Shown here piece by piece: positions 1-7,512 of a stretch of DNA of 27,885 nt (its first letter is position 1; each line of letters begins with the position of its first letter). The position numbers were made by a program, and so were the translations under genes. The notes under the pieces are model-generated. The model worked only from the letters and a program-made list of their open reading frames with translations, made no database searches and was not told where the DNA came from. Origin of the DNA: Syntrophaceae bacterium UBA5761 (lineage in GTDB: Bacteria; Desulfobacterota; Syntrophia; Syntrophales; UBA4778); assembly GCA_002418885.1 (NCBI GenBank), contig DIEZ01000025.1:37625-65509 (forward strand), read 5' to 3'.

Positions 1-1098
1 CTCGACAACCTGCGGGGCATCGGCCCCGGCTGCCGGATCGTGGCGAGGGGAAGGAGGGCCGACGCCAAGGTGGGCAGGAAACTGTTGGGGAGGGTCATCA
101 ACGGCCTCGGCAACCCCATGGACGGAAACGGTCCCCTTGAGTACGAGGGGTCCTATTCCCTGTACGCCGACCCGATAAACCCCCTCTGGAGAGGCCGCAT
201 CACGAGCCCCCTCGACCTCGGCGTTCGGGTCATCAACGGCTTGCTGACCTGCGGCAAGGGACAACGGATGGGTATCTTTTCCGGGTCGGGCGTAGGGAAA
301 AGTGTCTTCCTGGGGATGATCGCCCGCAATACGAAGGCGGACGTGAACGTCATCGGCCTCATCGGCGAAAGGGGCCGGGAGGTGAGGGAGTTCCTCGAAA
401 AAAACCTGGGAAAAGAAGGTCTGGCGAGGTCCGTAGTTATCGTTGCCACGTCGGACACCCATCCCCTGATCAGGATGAGGGCGGCATACCTGGCGACGAC
501 CATAGCGGAATATTTCCGGGACCTGGGAAAGGATGTCCTCCTGATGGTCGATTCCCTGACCAGGTTTGCGATGGCCCAGCGCGAGGTCGGCCTTTCGGTC
601 GGCGAACCGCCGACGACGAAAGGGTATACACCTTCCGTCTTCAGCATGATGCCGAAACTCCTGGAGAGGGCCGGGACGCTGGAGGGGAGAGGCAGCATAA
701 CGGGGATATACACAGTCCTCGTAGAAGGCGGTGACTTCGACGAGCCGATTGCCGATGCGGCAAGGTCGATCCTGGACGGCCACATATCCCTTTCCCGCCG
801 GCTGGCCTCCAGGAACCACTACCCCGCCGTAGATGTACTCAACAGCATAAGCAGGGTGATGGTCGACGTGGTGGACGCAGAGCATAAGGCAAAGGCAAAC
901 GATGTCCTGAACATCGTCGCCACGTACAGTAATGCCGAGGACCTGATCAACATAGGCGCTTACGTGGACGGGAGCAACCCGGAAATAGACCACGCCCTCC
1001 GGATGATCGGCAAGGTCAACGCCTTCCTGAAACAGGGCATAGAAGAACGGGTTGCCTTCGAAGACAGTCGCCGTGAGCTCTTCGCCTTATTCGAGTGA
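1..1098 (+). CDS. fliI: Flagellar export ATPase FliI (5' end outside window)
   Basis: Open from base 1 in frame 1, so the start lies upstream and about 365 residues of the C-terminal part are visible. FliI is the hexameric, F1-beta-like cytoplasmic ATPase that unloads substrates and chaperones at the flagellar type III export gate. The Walker A motif GSGVGKS is encoded at about 283-303. A Walker B segment (LLMVDSLTRF) and the family's QREVGLSVGEPP stretch follow. The C-terminal region ends at the TGA at 1096-1098, which overlaps the start region of fliJ. The GTG at 40 is internal, because conserved FliI-like sequence (GCRIV, then GRRADAKVGRKLLGRVI) continues on both sides of it. FliI rather than F1-ATPase is indicated by fliJ next door and by the sequence around the P-loop. 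Confidence 0.97.
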   Translation, partial: LDNLRGIGPGCRIVARGRRADAKVGRKLLGRVINGLGNPMDGNGPLEYEGSYSLYADPINPLWRGRITSPLDLGVRVINGLLTCGKGQRMGIFSGSGVGKSVFLGMIARNTKADVNVIGLIGERGREVREFLEKNLGKEGLARSVVIVATSDTHPLIRMRAAYLATTIAEYFRDLGKDVLLMVDSLTRFAMAQREVGLSVGEPPTTKGYTPSVFSMMPKLLERAGTLEGRGSITGIYTVLVEGGDFDEPIADAARSILDGHISLSRRLASRNHYPAVDVLNSISRVMVDVVDAEHKAKANDVLNIVATYSNAEDLINIGAYVDGSNPEIDHALRMIGKVNAFLKQGIEERVAFEDSRRELFALFE

Positions 1099-1103
1099 GG
1101 TCC

Positions 1104-1565
1104 ATGTTCAAGTTCGTCCTGCAGCCCCTGCTCGATTTCCGTCGGCGCATCGAGGAAAAGGTCCTGATCGAATACGCCGGACGGGTCAGACGGTTCGAGA
1201 GGGAGAAAGAAAGACTCGAGAGGCTACGGAACGAAAAGTCCCTTTTGGCGCGGCGTTTCTCCGAAATGCAGGAAGGCGTGATGAAGGCGGGCGATATCGC
1301 AGCGCTTTTTGACTACCTCGGTCGTGTCAACATTGAAGAGAGGAGCCAGGAAGACGTCGTAAGGAAGGCGGCGGAGGAACTGGAGGAGAAGAGGCGGGAT
1401 CTTCTGGAAGCGGTAAAGAAGCGCAAAGCGATCGAGGTCCTGAAAGACCGGCAACGTGAGGCGTACAAGCAGGAACTGGCGCGAAAGGAGATTAGGAGGC
1501 TCGATGAGTTCGGAATCGATCAGTACAAAAGGAACGAAGGTAAAGAAGACCATCATCGTCTGTGA
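1104..1565 (+). CDS. fliJ: Flagellar export protein FliJ
   Basis: Predicted 153-residue protein, highly charged (Glu/Arg/Lys) and almost entirely helical coiled coil, as expected of FliJ, the stalk-like partner of FliI that links the ATPase to FlhA and helps recycle chaperones. The N-terminus MFKFVLQPLLDFRRRIEEK fits the family's usual MxFxLxxLLxxR opening, which is why the ATG at 1104 is preferred. A GTG at 1095 in the same frame overlaps the fliI stop and would add three residues; GAGG at 1097-1100 gives only a short spacing to 1104. The 3' end overlaps the next gene by about 60 bases, so translational coupling is likely. Identification rests on coiled-coil character plus position, since FliJ sequences diverge strongly. 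Confidence 0.88.
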   Translation: MFKFVLQPLLDFRRRIEEKVLIEYAGRVRRFEREKERLERLRNEKSLLARRFSEMQEGVMKAGDIAALFDYLGRVNIEERSQEDVVRKAAEELEEKRRDLLEAVKKRKAIEVLKDRQREAYKQELARKEIRRLDEFGIDQYKRNEGKEDHHRL

Positions 1566-2115
1566 GGTCCTGGTCTTTTTTCTCTTCATAGCAAAGATGC
1601 TCGCCGTGGGCGGGATCATCAGGAAGGCGGAGACCCATTACACGCTCTTCCCGCTCAATGCGGCGCAGGCGGACGCGACCATGGCGGCCGCGGGAGGACG
1701 TCCCTTGAGGGATGTGCTGGACGACGGCCTCGCAAACGAGAGAAAACTGTCGGACCACCTGCTCGAAAGGCAAAGACAGATCGAGTCGCGGGAAAATCTA
1801 CTGAAGGCGGAGGAGAAGAAGCTCGAGGCCCTGAAGCAGGAGGTCGTCGCAAAAATCGGCAACCTGCAGACCCTGGAGGAAAAGCTCAGCGTTGCCCTGG
1901 ACGTCGAAGACAAAAAATTCAAGGATCTTGCCAAGATATACGAGGCTACGCCTCCTCCTCAGGTCGGCCCCATCCTGGAAAAAATGGATAAAAAGATGGC
2001 GGCGGCGATAATTGCGAACATGAACAGCAAAAAGGCCGGCAAAGTATGGGGTTATATCAGCCCCGGTAAGGCCGTCGAGATCGCCAAAGAAATGGCCAAT
2101 TTTAAACACGACTGA
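1504..2115 (+). CDS. YlxF/MotE-family membrane protein
   Basis: Predicted 203-residue protein. A single N-terminal membrane segment (about residues 12-38, IIVCEVLVFFLFIAKMLAVGG) is followed by a long coiled coil (about 80-140) and a C-terminal MgtE-N-like region (PPPQVGPILEKMDKKMAAAIIANM...KAGKVWGYISPGKAVEIAKEM). This is the layout of the MotE family, including Bacillus YlxF, which lies in the same place between fliJ and fliK. Sinorhizobium MotE is a periplasmic chaperone for the motility protein MotC; the role in other bacteria is less clear. The ATG at 1504 is chosen because AGGAGG lies at 1494-1499, four bases away. An upstream in-frame start at 1456 would place unrelated basic sequence ahead of the membrane anchor. 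Confidence 0.85.
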   Translation: MSSESISTKGTKVKKTIIVCEVLVFFLFIAKMLAVGGIIRKAETHYTLFPLNAAQADATMAAAGGRPLRDVLDDGLANERKLSDHLLERQRQIESRENLLKAEEKKLEALKQEVVAKIGNLQTLEEKLSVALDVEDKKFKDLAKIYEATPPPQVGPILEKMDKKMAAAIIANMNSKKAGKVWGYISPGKAVEIAKEMANFKHD

Positions 2116-2130
2116 CCGTGCCCGCCATGA

Positions 2131-2190
2131 TTTTCCGGGTAGGCTTTGAGGTGGACGTCCCCCGGCCTATCCGGAAAAATTTTCCCCCTT
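2131..2190 (+). terminator. Hairpin after the fliI-fliJ-ylxF-type unit
   Basis: Two arms, 2131-2144 and 2165-2178, pair over 14 base pairs with one G-U, around a 20-base loop. The right arm runs into AATTTT and then a C/T tract. It lies 15 bases after the preceding stop and well before the sigma-54 site at 2264, which suits transcription termination between units. The T-run is short (four), so it could be a weak or Rho-assisted terminator or an mRNA-end structure. The pairing is read directly from the bases; termination is inferred. Confidence 0.5.
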
Positions 2191-2263
2191 CCCAAAAAGA
2201 CGAGCAGTGCCCCTAAACGTTAAGTCGCTGAAAAACGGTAGGTTTCGGCAATGAACGGCCTGT

Positions 2264-2278
2264 GGCACATCTCTTGCT
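2264..2278 (+). promoter_or_regulatory. Sigma-54-type promoter for fliK-flgD-flgE
   Basis: The bases TGGCACATCTCTTGCT (2263-2278) match the sigma-54 consensus TGGCAC-N5-TTGCW completely. The invariant GG (2264-2265) and GC (2276-2277) are separated by exactly 10 bases. Transcription would begin near 2289, giving a leader of about 24 bases before the fliK ATG at 2313. It falls in the only sizeable gap between the MotE-type gene and fliK. Control by an NtrC-type flagellar activator is implied; that gene is not in the window. Confidence 0.85.
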
Positions 2279-2312
2279 CAATCGATGGTTAAAAAATACC
2301 AGGAAGCGTTCG

Positions 2313-3881
2313 ATGCCTGACGGTGTTCCGGGGTCTCACATTCTGCCAGCGGTTGTTGAGGAAAAAGGCCTGTCGGCTATGCCGAATGCGTCCGGGCCGC
2401 AGAAAAATAGAGGGGCCGGAAACAGCTCTGCGGCCTCGTCCGGTGCGGGCAAGGCGGACTTTTCTTCGGCCTTCATGATTGCCCTTGGTGAAGGGGAGTC
2501 CCTTGCCGGGACGACGGCGTCGGCCGAAGAGGGGTTCCAAGGGCCGCCGGCGAAGAGGAAAAAGGCGGGAGCGGGGATTAATGCCGAGGCCGTGCTCCCG
2601 GGTCCGGCGGGTCAAACCGGCGTCGAGGAAAACCGGCAGGTTGCGCCGGAAGCGGCCCGGGAAGGCCGGTTGTTCACCAGAGCGGTGGCCGGAGGTCTGA
2701 GCCGGGAATCTTCTCGATGGCCGTCGAATCCCGCGACGACGGCGAGAGCGTCGCTTTCCAAGGCGGCAGGTCGTTTTGACCGTCTCTTGTCGAAGTCCGT
2801 CGAGGAAGGTGGGAGCGGGGGAGACATCGCAACCGAGAGTCTGGACGGCGGGAGAGCCAACACGCCAGGGACGACGACGGGCAAGGCCGCAGATGCCGCA
2901 CCTTCAGGGAAGATTAAGGTTGTGGGCGCGGTCGGCCCGGGTCAGGACCTCGGCGCCGCGTTGAAGGCGGTTTCGCAGTCGAGCGGGAAAAAAGGGGACA
3001 CAGGGGTCCACACCTTACCGGTGTTCAAAGCAGGGGATCACGACGGCCTTACCGGCGTGAATGTGAGCGCCCCCCCGGGGGGAGACAAGACGTCTTCGGG
3101 CAAGGTGGGTGTTAAGACGGAACGGTCGGGAAAAAAAGACGAATCCGCCGTGAGCGCATCTCGGGTGTCCGCCCCCGACGGCGCTCCTGAGGGAAGTGAG
3201 GAGACGGCTGGGCGTGTAGATGGGGGCGGCGCGAAGGGTTTCAAGGATTCGTCCGCATCTTTTCGAGAGCAGGTAGAAAGGCTCGAGGGTTTCGGGACTG
3301 AGACACAGGCAAAGAGCACCCGCTTTCAGGCGGACGCGAAAACCGCCTCCCCGCAAAATTCCTGCGACCTCCCGGGAAATCAAGGGCTACTTATGGAGGC
3401 GAAGGAATCGCTTTCCGCGGCCGCGAAGGAAACAACGTCCAGGCCGGTTTCGACCCAGGCCGTTATCGATAAGATTGCGGAAAACGGGCAACTCCTTCTC
3501 AGGGCGGGTTCCGGCCGGGTAAGGTTGACCCTGAGCCCGCCGCAACTCGGAACTCTGGACGTAGACCTCCGGGTCAGCCGCGACCGGCTCAAGATGGTGC
3601 TGACGGCCGAAAACGGTGAAGTGCGCCAGATTTTACAATCGAACATGGAACAGTTGAAAAGTACCCTGCAGGGACAGGGGTGGAACCTCGAGCGGATGGA
3701 TGTCGTGGTACAGGATCAATACGGAAAAGACCTTGGGCAGCCGGATCAGGGGAGCCGGTCCTTCGGAGGAAACGACCCCGGCCAAAGCTGGGGAGACGGC
3801 GGGCGGGGGTCCGGGTATTCGATGGAGAGTGACGATTCGCCGTTCCTGAGCGGCGACGGCATATTGAATGTCTTTGTCTGA
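2313..3881 (+). CDS. fliK: Flagellar hook-length control protein FliK
   Basis: Predicted 522 residues. FliK is the secreted molecular ruler that stops hook growth by switching FlhB specificity. The first ~390 residues are low-complexity (Gly, Ser, Ala, Lys, Glu), as usual for the extended ruler. The conserved Flg_hook C-domain follows, including RVRLTLSPPQLGTLDVDLRV and LQSNMEQLKSTLQGQGWNL, and then a Gly/Ser/Asp-rich tail. The ATG at 2313 has AGGAAG six bases upstream. A GTG at 2262 in the same frame must be rejected because it lies within the sigma-54 promoter and upstream of the likely transcription start. flgD follows after 22 bases. Confidence 0.92.
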   Translation: MPDGVPGSHILPAVVEEKGLSAMPNASGPQKNRGAGNSSAASSGAGKADFSSAFMIALGEGESLAGTTASAEEGFQGPPAKRKKAGAGINAEAVLPGPAGQTGVEENRQVAPEAAREGRLFTRAVAGGLSRESSRWPSNPATTARASLSKAAGRFDRLLSKSVEEGGSGGDIATESLDGGRANTPGTTTGKAADAAPSGKIKVVGAVGPGQDLGAALKAVSQSSGKKGDTGVHTLPVFKAGDHDGLTGVNVSAPPGGDKTSSGKVGVKTERSGKKDESAVSASRVSAPDGAPEGSEETAGRVDGGGAKGFKDSSASFREQVERLEGFGTETQAKSTRFQADAKTASPQNSCDLPGNQGLLMEAKESLSAAAKETTSRPVSTQAVIDKIAENGQLLLRAGSGRVRLTLSPPQLGTLDVDLRVSRDRLKMVLTAENGEVRQILQSNMEQLKSTLQGQGWNLERMDVVVQDQYGKDLGQPDQGSRSFGGNDPGQSWGDGGRGSGYSMESDDSPFLSGDGILNVFV

Positions 3882-3903
3882 AGCATGAAAGTGAGGTGAC
3901 AGG

Positions 3904-4518
3904 ATGAGCACGACAAGTGTAGGCAGCGCAACGAACTCGGTGATGGGGAAGGACGCCTTCCTGAAGATGTTGATCGCCCAGATGAAGAACCAGGATCCGC
4001 TTAATCCGCTCAGCGGTTCCGACTTTGCCGCCCAACTGGCGCAGTTTTCCAGTGTCGAGCAACTCATCAACGTGAGCAGTCAGCTCGAGTCTCTGAACAC
4101 GAATATCGCGGCAATGGCCAACAGCCAGATGTCCAATCTTATCGGCTGCGAGGTCGACTTCGAGGGGAACATGGTCGTGGCGGACGGTACGGCGAAGACC
4201 CTCACTTATTCGCTCCCCGAGGACGTGACGGAGGGGACCGTCTCTATCTATGACGAGAAGGGCAAAGTGGTCAAGACGGTAGAATTCGGGAGTCAGCAGG
4301 CGGGAGTGAACTCGGTAACCTGGGATCCCGGCTCCCTGACCGGCACCTACACGTTTCAGGTGAGCGCCCGGAACAAAAGCGGTTCCACGGTGAACGGGAC
4401 GACACTGGCGACGGGGACCGTATCGGGCGTCACGTTCAAGAACGGCTCCTCTTATCTTGTGGTCGGGGGCCAGGAAGTGGCGTTCTCGACCGTTGCGTCC
4501 GTCAGGAAGGCGGGATGA
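3904..4518 (+). CDS. flgD: Flagellar hook assembly (hook-cap) protein FlgD
   Basis: Predicted 204 residues. FlgD forms the transient cap on which FlgE subunits assemble. The N-terminal export and assembly segment is clear (KDAFLKMLIAQMKNQDPLNP, then FAAQLAQFSSVEQL, about residues 17-55). The rest is a beta-rich region resembling the FlgD tudor/FnIII-like module (YSLPEDVTEGTVSIYDEKGK...VTWDPGSLTGTYTFQVSA). An AGGTGACAGG stretch precedes the ATG. It sits between fliK and flgE in the hook unit, as in many bacteria. Confidence 0.95.
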   Translation: MSTTSVGSATNSVMGKDAFLKMLIAQMKNQDPLNPLSGSDFAAQLAQFSSVEQLINVSSQLESLNTNIAAMANSQMSNLIGCEVDFEGNMVVADGTAKTLTYSLPEDVTEGTVSIYDEKGKVVKTVEFGSQQAGVNSVTWDPGSLTGTYTFQVSARNKSGSTVNGTTLATGTVSGVTFKNGSSYLVVGGQEVAFSTVASVRKAG

Positions 4519-4566
4519 GTCTCGCAAAATTCTATCGAGCAAATTTGTTTCGAAAAGGAGGACAGC

Positions 4567-5781
4567 ATGGGAAGCGCACTGTGGGCGGGGATTTCGGGCC
4601 TGAACGCCAGTTCGAAGGAATTGGACGTCATTGCCAACAACATCGCCAACGTCAACACCGTCGGCTTCAAGGCCGGTAAGGCTTATTTCGGCGACGTCCT
4701 GAGCCAGAGTCTCTCCGGCGGGTCGTCGGGTAACTTGCAGGTGGGGCGCGGGGTGATGGTGACGGACATAGCCACTCAGTTCGGCCCCGGCTCTTTCGAG
4801 ACGACGGGCAACGCGACGGACGTCTCGATCGACGGCGACGGATTCTTCATGGTTGACGACACGAACGGGGCGACGTATTACACGCGGGCGGGGGCCTTTC
4901 ATATGGACAATGAGGGGTACCTTGTAGACACGAACGGTTACAGGGTCCAGGGTTACAACCTGACGGGGGAGGCTTCGACGACCATCGACGACATCGCCCT
5001 CGCGAACGTCCAGTCGGAGCCGAAGGCGACGACGACCTTCTCCTTCGGCATCAACCTCAATGCGGAAGAAGCAGAAGAGGGGACCTTCAACTGCTCCCAG
5101 ACCGTGTACGACTCCTTGGGTGCTGCGCACACCCTCAACGTGGAATTCACGAAGGGGGCGGACCCCGGCTGCTGGGATTTCGAGGTCTTCCTGGACGGGA
5201 CGCCCTCGGCCGCGACGGGTAGTTTTACATTCGATGGTGACGGAAACCTCCCCGAAACACAGGAGAATATTGAAATCACCTTCGACGATGAGCTGCCCAA
5301 CGGCGCCACCATCGGTGACGCTGGTAAGGTTACCTGGGACATAGTAGGGCCGTCTGCGCCCCCGATAACCGGGTACGCGAGTACGTCCGTCATCAGATCC
5401 CTGAGCAACGACGGCTACGCCTCCGGCCTCCTGAAGAGCCTTTCCATCGACGGTGAAGGAAAGATCAACGGGTTCTTCACCAACGGCCGGACATCCGACA
5501 TCGCCCAGCTTGTGCTCGCCGACTTCGAAAACCCCTGGGGACTGAAGAAAATGGGCTCGAACCTCTTCGGAGAGACCCTCACGTCGGGGCCGGCGATCAA
5601 GAACGTCCCCGGTGCGTCGGGGATGGGGGAGGTCAAATCCAACTGCCTCGAGATGTCTAACGTAGACATCGCCACCGAGTTCATCAACATGATCACCGCC
5701 CAGAAGGCGTACCAGGCGAACGCGAGGGTGATCACGACCCAGGACCAGGTGTTGACGGAATTGATGAACATCAAGCGGTAG
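4567..5781 (+). CDS. flgE: Flagellar hook protein FlgE
   Basis: Predicted 404 residues; the main subunit of the universal-joint hook, exported through the flagellar type III pathway. The N-terminal rod/hook signature is present (ISGLNASSKELDVIANNIAN VN, about residues 8-29) together with the C-terminal D0 helix (SNVDIATEFINMITAQKAYQ...ARVITTQDQVLTELMNIKR). The central part carries hook domains, including a YDSLGAAHTLNVEF stretch. GGAGG lies six bases before the ATG. Three cysteines are encoded (residues 176, 202 and 360), which is unusual for an external flagellar protein. It is the last gene of the fliK unit; a hairpin follows at 5820. Confidence 0.95.
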   Translation: MGSALWAGISGLNASSKELDVIANNIANVNTVGFKAGKAYFGDVLSQSLSGGSSGNLQVGRGVMVTDIATQFGPGSFETTGNATDVSIDGDGFFMVDDTNGATYYTRAGAFHMDNEGYLVDTNGYRVQGYNLTGEASTTIDDIALANVQSEPKATTTFSFGINLNAEEAEEGTFNCSQTVYDSLGAAHTLNVEFTKGADPGCWDFEVFLDGTPSAATGSFTFDGDGNLPETQENIEITFDDELPNGATIGDAGKVTWDIVGPSAPPITGYASTSVIRSLSNDGYASGLLKSLSIDGEGKINGFFTNGRTSDIAQLVLADFENPWGLKKMGSNLFGETLTSGPAIKNVPGASGMGEVKSNCLEMSNVDIATEFINMITAQKAYQANARVITTQDQVLTELMNIKR

Positions 5782-5819
5782 CAGCGCTGTAAGCATTGAA
5801 TATCACGCGGTTGATCGTG

Positions 5820-5863
5820 GACAGGGCGTCCCCTTGAGGTGATATTAGGGCCGGCGCCCTGTC
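5820..5863 (+). terminator. Hairpin after flgE
   Basis: GACAGGGCG at 5820-5828 pairs perfectly with CGCCCTGTC at 5855-5863. The stem extends inward by one G-U and one C-G pair, and an inner CCCT/AGGG pair (5831-5834 with 5847-5850) can form. No T-run follows (AAATATT), so this may be a Rho-dependent end or an mRNA-stabilising structure after the hook gene. It lies between the flgE stop and the next sigma-54 site. I see no gene in the rest of the 268-base gap. Confidence 0.4.
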
Positions 5864-5958
5864 AAATATTCGGCTCACCGTCAAAAACACCGCTTGCGAC
5901 GTCCTTTCCCTTCGGTAGGAATACTCCGGAAATACGACCCTTTCTCCTTTCTCCCTCT

Positions 5959-5973
5959 GGTACATTATTTGCT
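5959..5973 (+). promoter_or_regulatory. Sigma-54-type promoter for the motA-fliL-fliM-flh unit
   Basis: TGGTACATTATTTGCT (5958-5973) matches TGGCAC-N5-TTGCW with one change (C to T). GG at 5959-5960 and GC at 5971-5972 are 10 bases apart. The predicted start of transcription is near 5984, leaving a leader of about 65 bases before motA. Two GTCAAA copies at 5861-5866 and 5880-5885, 75-100 bases upstream, could be activator-binding sites, but that is speculation. Confidence 0.8.
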
Positions 5974-6049
5974 CGATATCGGTTCGAACAACGGTTATGT
6001 CCGCATGTTTTAGAGGTTTCAGCGGAGTCGGGTGAGAAGGGCGTACTGA

Positions 6050-6811
6050 ATGGATATTGCCACCATCCTGGGAATCGCGACGGGATTCGGTCTCGTTATC
6101 TTGGCTATGGCTACGGGAGGGGGCCTCTCCTGGTTTCTGGACGCCCCCTCGGCCATGATCGTCGGCGGGGGACTCATCGGGGCGCTTTTGATCAGCTATC
6201 CCCTCCCGACGGTGCTCAGAGTGATGGCGGTTGCGAAGAACGTCTTTTTTCAGAAAGTGCAGGCCCCGGAGCAGGTAATCAGGAAGATTGTCGAGATGTC
6301 GCGGGTATCCAGGAAAGAGGGCATCCTCGCCCTCCAGCGTATGGTGCCGGGGCTGAAGGACCCTTTTTTTGTGAAGGCCGTTGAGCTGATGACGGATGGA
6401 ATCGAACCGGAAAAGTTGACCGACATCCTGGAGACGGAACTCGAATCCGTGGCCGAGAGGCATCGCCTCGGCGCCGAGATATTCACGTCCCTCGGCAATT
6501 TTGCGCCCGCCATGGGGATGATGGGGACGTTGATCGGGCTCGTCAAGATGTTGATGCAGATGAACGACCCGAGCAGCATCGGGCCGTCGATGTCGGTGGC
6601 CATCGTCACGACTTTCTACGGCGTCATCGCCGCGAACCTCATCTTTTTCCCCATCGCGGGGAAGTTACGGATGCTGAGCGCCCAGGAACTGCTTGTCAAG
6701 CAGTTGATCATCGGCGGGATAGTCTCCGTTCAAAAAGGTGACAATCCGCGGGTCGTGGAGCAGAAACTGCACTCCTTCGTCTCGCCGGAAAAAAGGAAAT
6801 CGGCGTTCTGA
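6050..6811 (+). CDS. motA: Flagellar motor stator protein MotA
   Basis: Predicted 253 residues, the usual length for the MotA/PomA family. MotA surrounds MotB to form the ion-driven stator that pushes on FliG. Four membrane segments are visible (about 2-22, 33-51, 145-170 and 178-202), with the cytoplasmic loop between the second and third. Two prolines corresponding to the family's conserved channel prolines are present: Pro153 in FAPAMGMMGTLIG and Pro201 in FFPIAGKL. The charged loop (EKLTDILETELESVAERHRLG) matches the FliG-interacting part. The stop overlaps the ATG of the next gene by one base. Confidence 0.95.
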   Translation: MDIATILGIATGFGLVILAMATGGGLSWFLDAPSAMIVGGGLIGALLISYPLPTVLRVMAVAKNVFFQKVQAPEQVIRKIVEMSRVSRKEGILALQRMVPGLKDPFFVKAVELMTDGIEPEKLTDILETELESVAERHRLGAEIFTSLGNFAPAMGMMGTLIGLVKMLMQMNDPSSIGPSMSVAIVTTFYGVIAANLIFFPIAGKLRMLSAQELLVKQLIIGGIVSVQKGDNPRVVEQKLHSFVSPEKRKSAF

Positions 6812-7479
6812 TGGTGCGGCGACAGGGCGAAATCCCGGGAGCCCGAAGGGGCGAGAGTTGGCAGGTAACCTATTGTTCGACTATCGCCGTCCTCGTCACG
6901 GTTTTCCTGATGGTCCTGTCCTATTCCAGCGTCGAAGATAAGAAGTTGAAGGGGTTCATAGGCCAGGCCGAGGGAAGACGGTTGCCCGGTTACGCGTCCC
7001 CCCGCGAAGACGATCCGGCGAACCCGGCGGAGATGAAGATCGAGGCGGCGATGGGCGACGTCAGGAGGATCATCGCCTTTAGGGGCAAAGGAGATCAGGC
7101 CGAGATGGTCAGGACGAAAAAGGGATTCAAGGTCACTTTGCCGGCCGGCGAGCTGTTCGATGCCGCGACCCTGAAAATCCGGGACGACGCCCGGCCCCTT
7201 TTAGACGACCTCGCGTCGGAGGTCGGCGATTCACCGTTCGTCCTCGGCATAGTCAGTCATGTGTGCAGGGAAGAGGCAACGGAAAATCCCTCCCGACCGT
7301 CCTGGGAGGTCGCGGCGGCCGGGGCGGGGGTCGTCATGAGGCATATGTCGGAAAAAGGTGGAGTTCCGCTGAGGCGATTGGCTGCGGCCGGGTTCGCGCA
7401 CCGCAGTCGGCCTGCGGCCGGAGGCCGGGGAGGCTCGGGTTGTGACAACAGGGTGGAATTCTATTTTGAACTCCTTTAG
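6811..7479 (+). CDS. MotB-like stator protein lacking the channel aspartate
   Basis: Predicted 222 residues with MotB layout: a short N-terminal tail, one membrane helix (about 17-40, WQVTYCSTIAVLVTVFLMVLSYS), a linker, and a C-terminal OmpA/MotB-like domain ending NRVEFYFEL. Compared with the next gene (WLLTFNDMMTLLLTFF), the ion-carrying Asp of the membrane helix is replaced by Ser23. In the peptidoglycan-binding domain the GHTD-type Asp is Cys (SHVCREE), and the Arg of the usual ARA motif is Gly (WEVAAAGAGVV). It is translationally coupled to motA (one-base overlap). It has no internal stop or frameshift, so it is not an obvious pseudogene. It may form mixed B-subunit dimers or play a structural role; it is unlikely to conduct ions by itself. 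Confidence 0.75.
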   Translation: MVRRQGEIPGARRGESWQVTYCSTIAVLVTVFLMVLSYSSVEDKKLKGFIGQAEGRRLPGYASPREDDPANPAEMKIEAAMGDVRRIIAFRGKGDQAEMVRTKKGFKVTLPAGELFDAATLKIRDDARPLLDDLASEVGDSPFVLGIVSHVCREEATENPSRPSWEVAAAGAGVVMRHMSEKGGVPLRRLAAAGFAHRSRPAAGGRGGSGCDNRVEFYFELL

Positions 7480-7512
7480 GGCGCTTTCAGCGCGTCCGGA
7501 AAAGGGATGGTC

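Noticed and set aside
2262..2312. GTG at 2262 as the start of fliK
   Set aside because: It lies within the sigma-54 promoter and upstream of the likely transcription start; ATG 2313 has a proper ribosome site.
3589..5796. 735-codon open frame on the minus strand opposite fliK, flgD and flgE
   Set aside because: It is antisense to three well-recognised genes, has an Arg/His/Val/Asp-rich translation of the kind made by GC-rich codon shadows, and shows no domain.
5839..6384. 181-codon + strand frame across the flgE-motA gap
   Set aside because: It crosses a hairpin and the sigma-54 promoter and then overlaps motA in another frame; its translation resembles no protein.
6811..7479. First motB-like gene as a pseudogene
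   Set aside because: Key residues are lost, but the frame is full length, keeps its membrane helix and C-terminal domain, and is coupled to motA.
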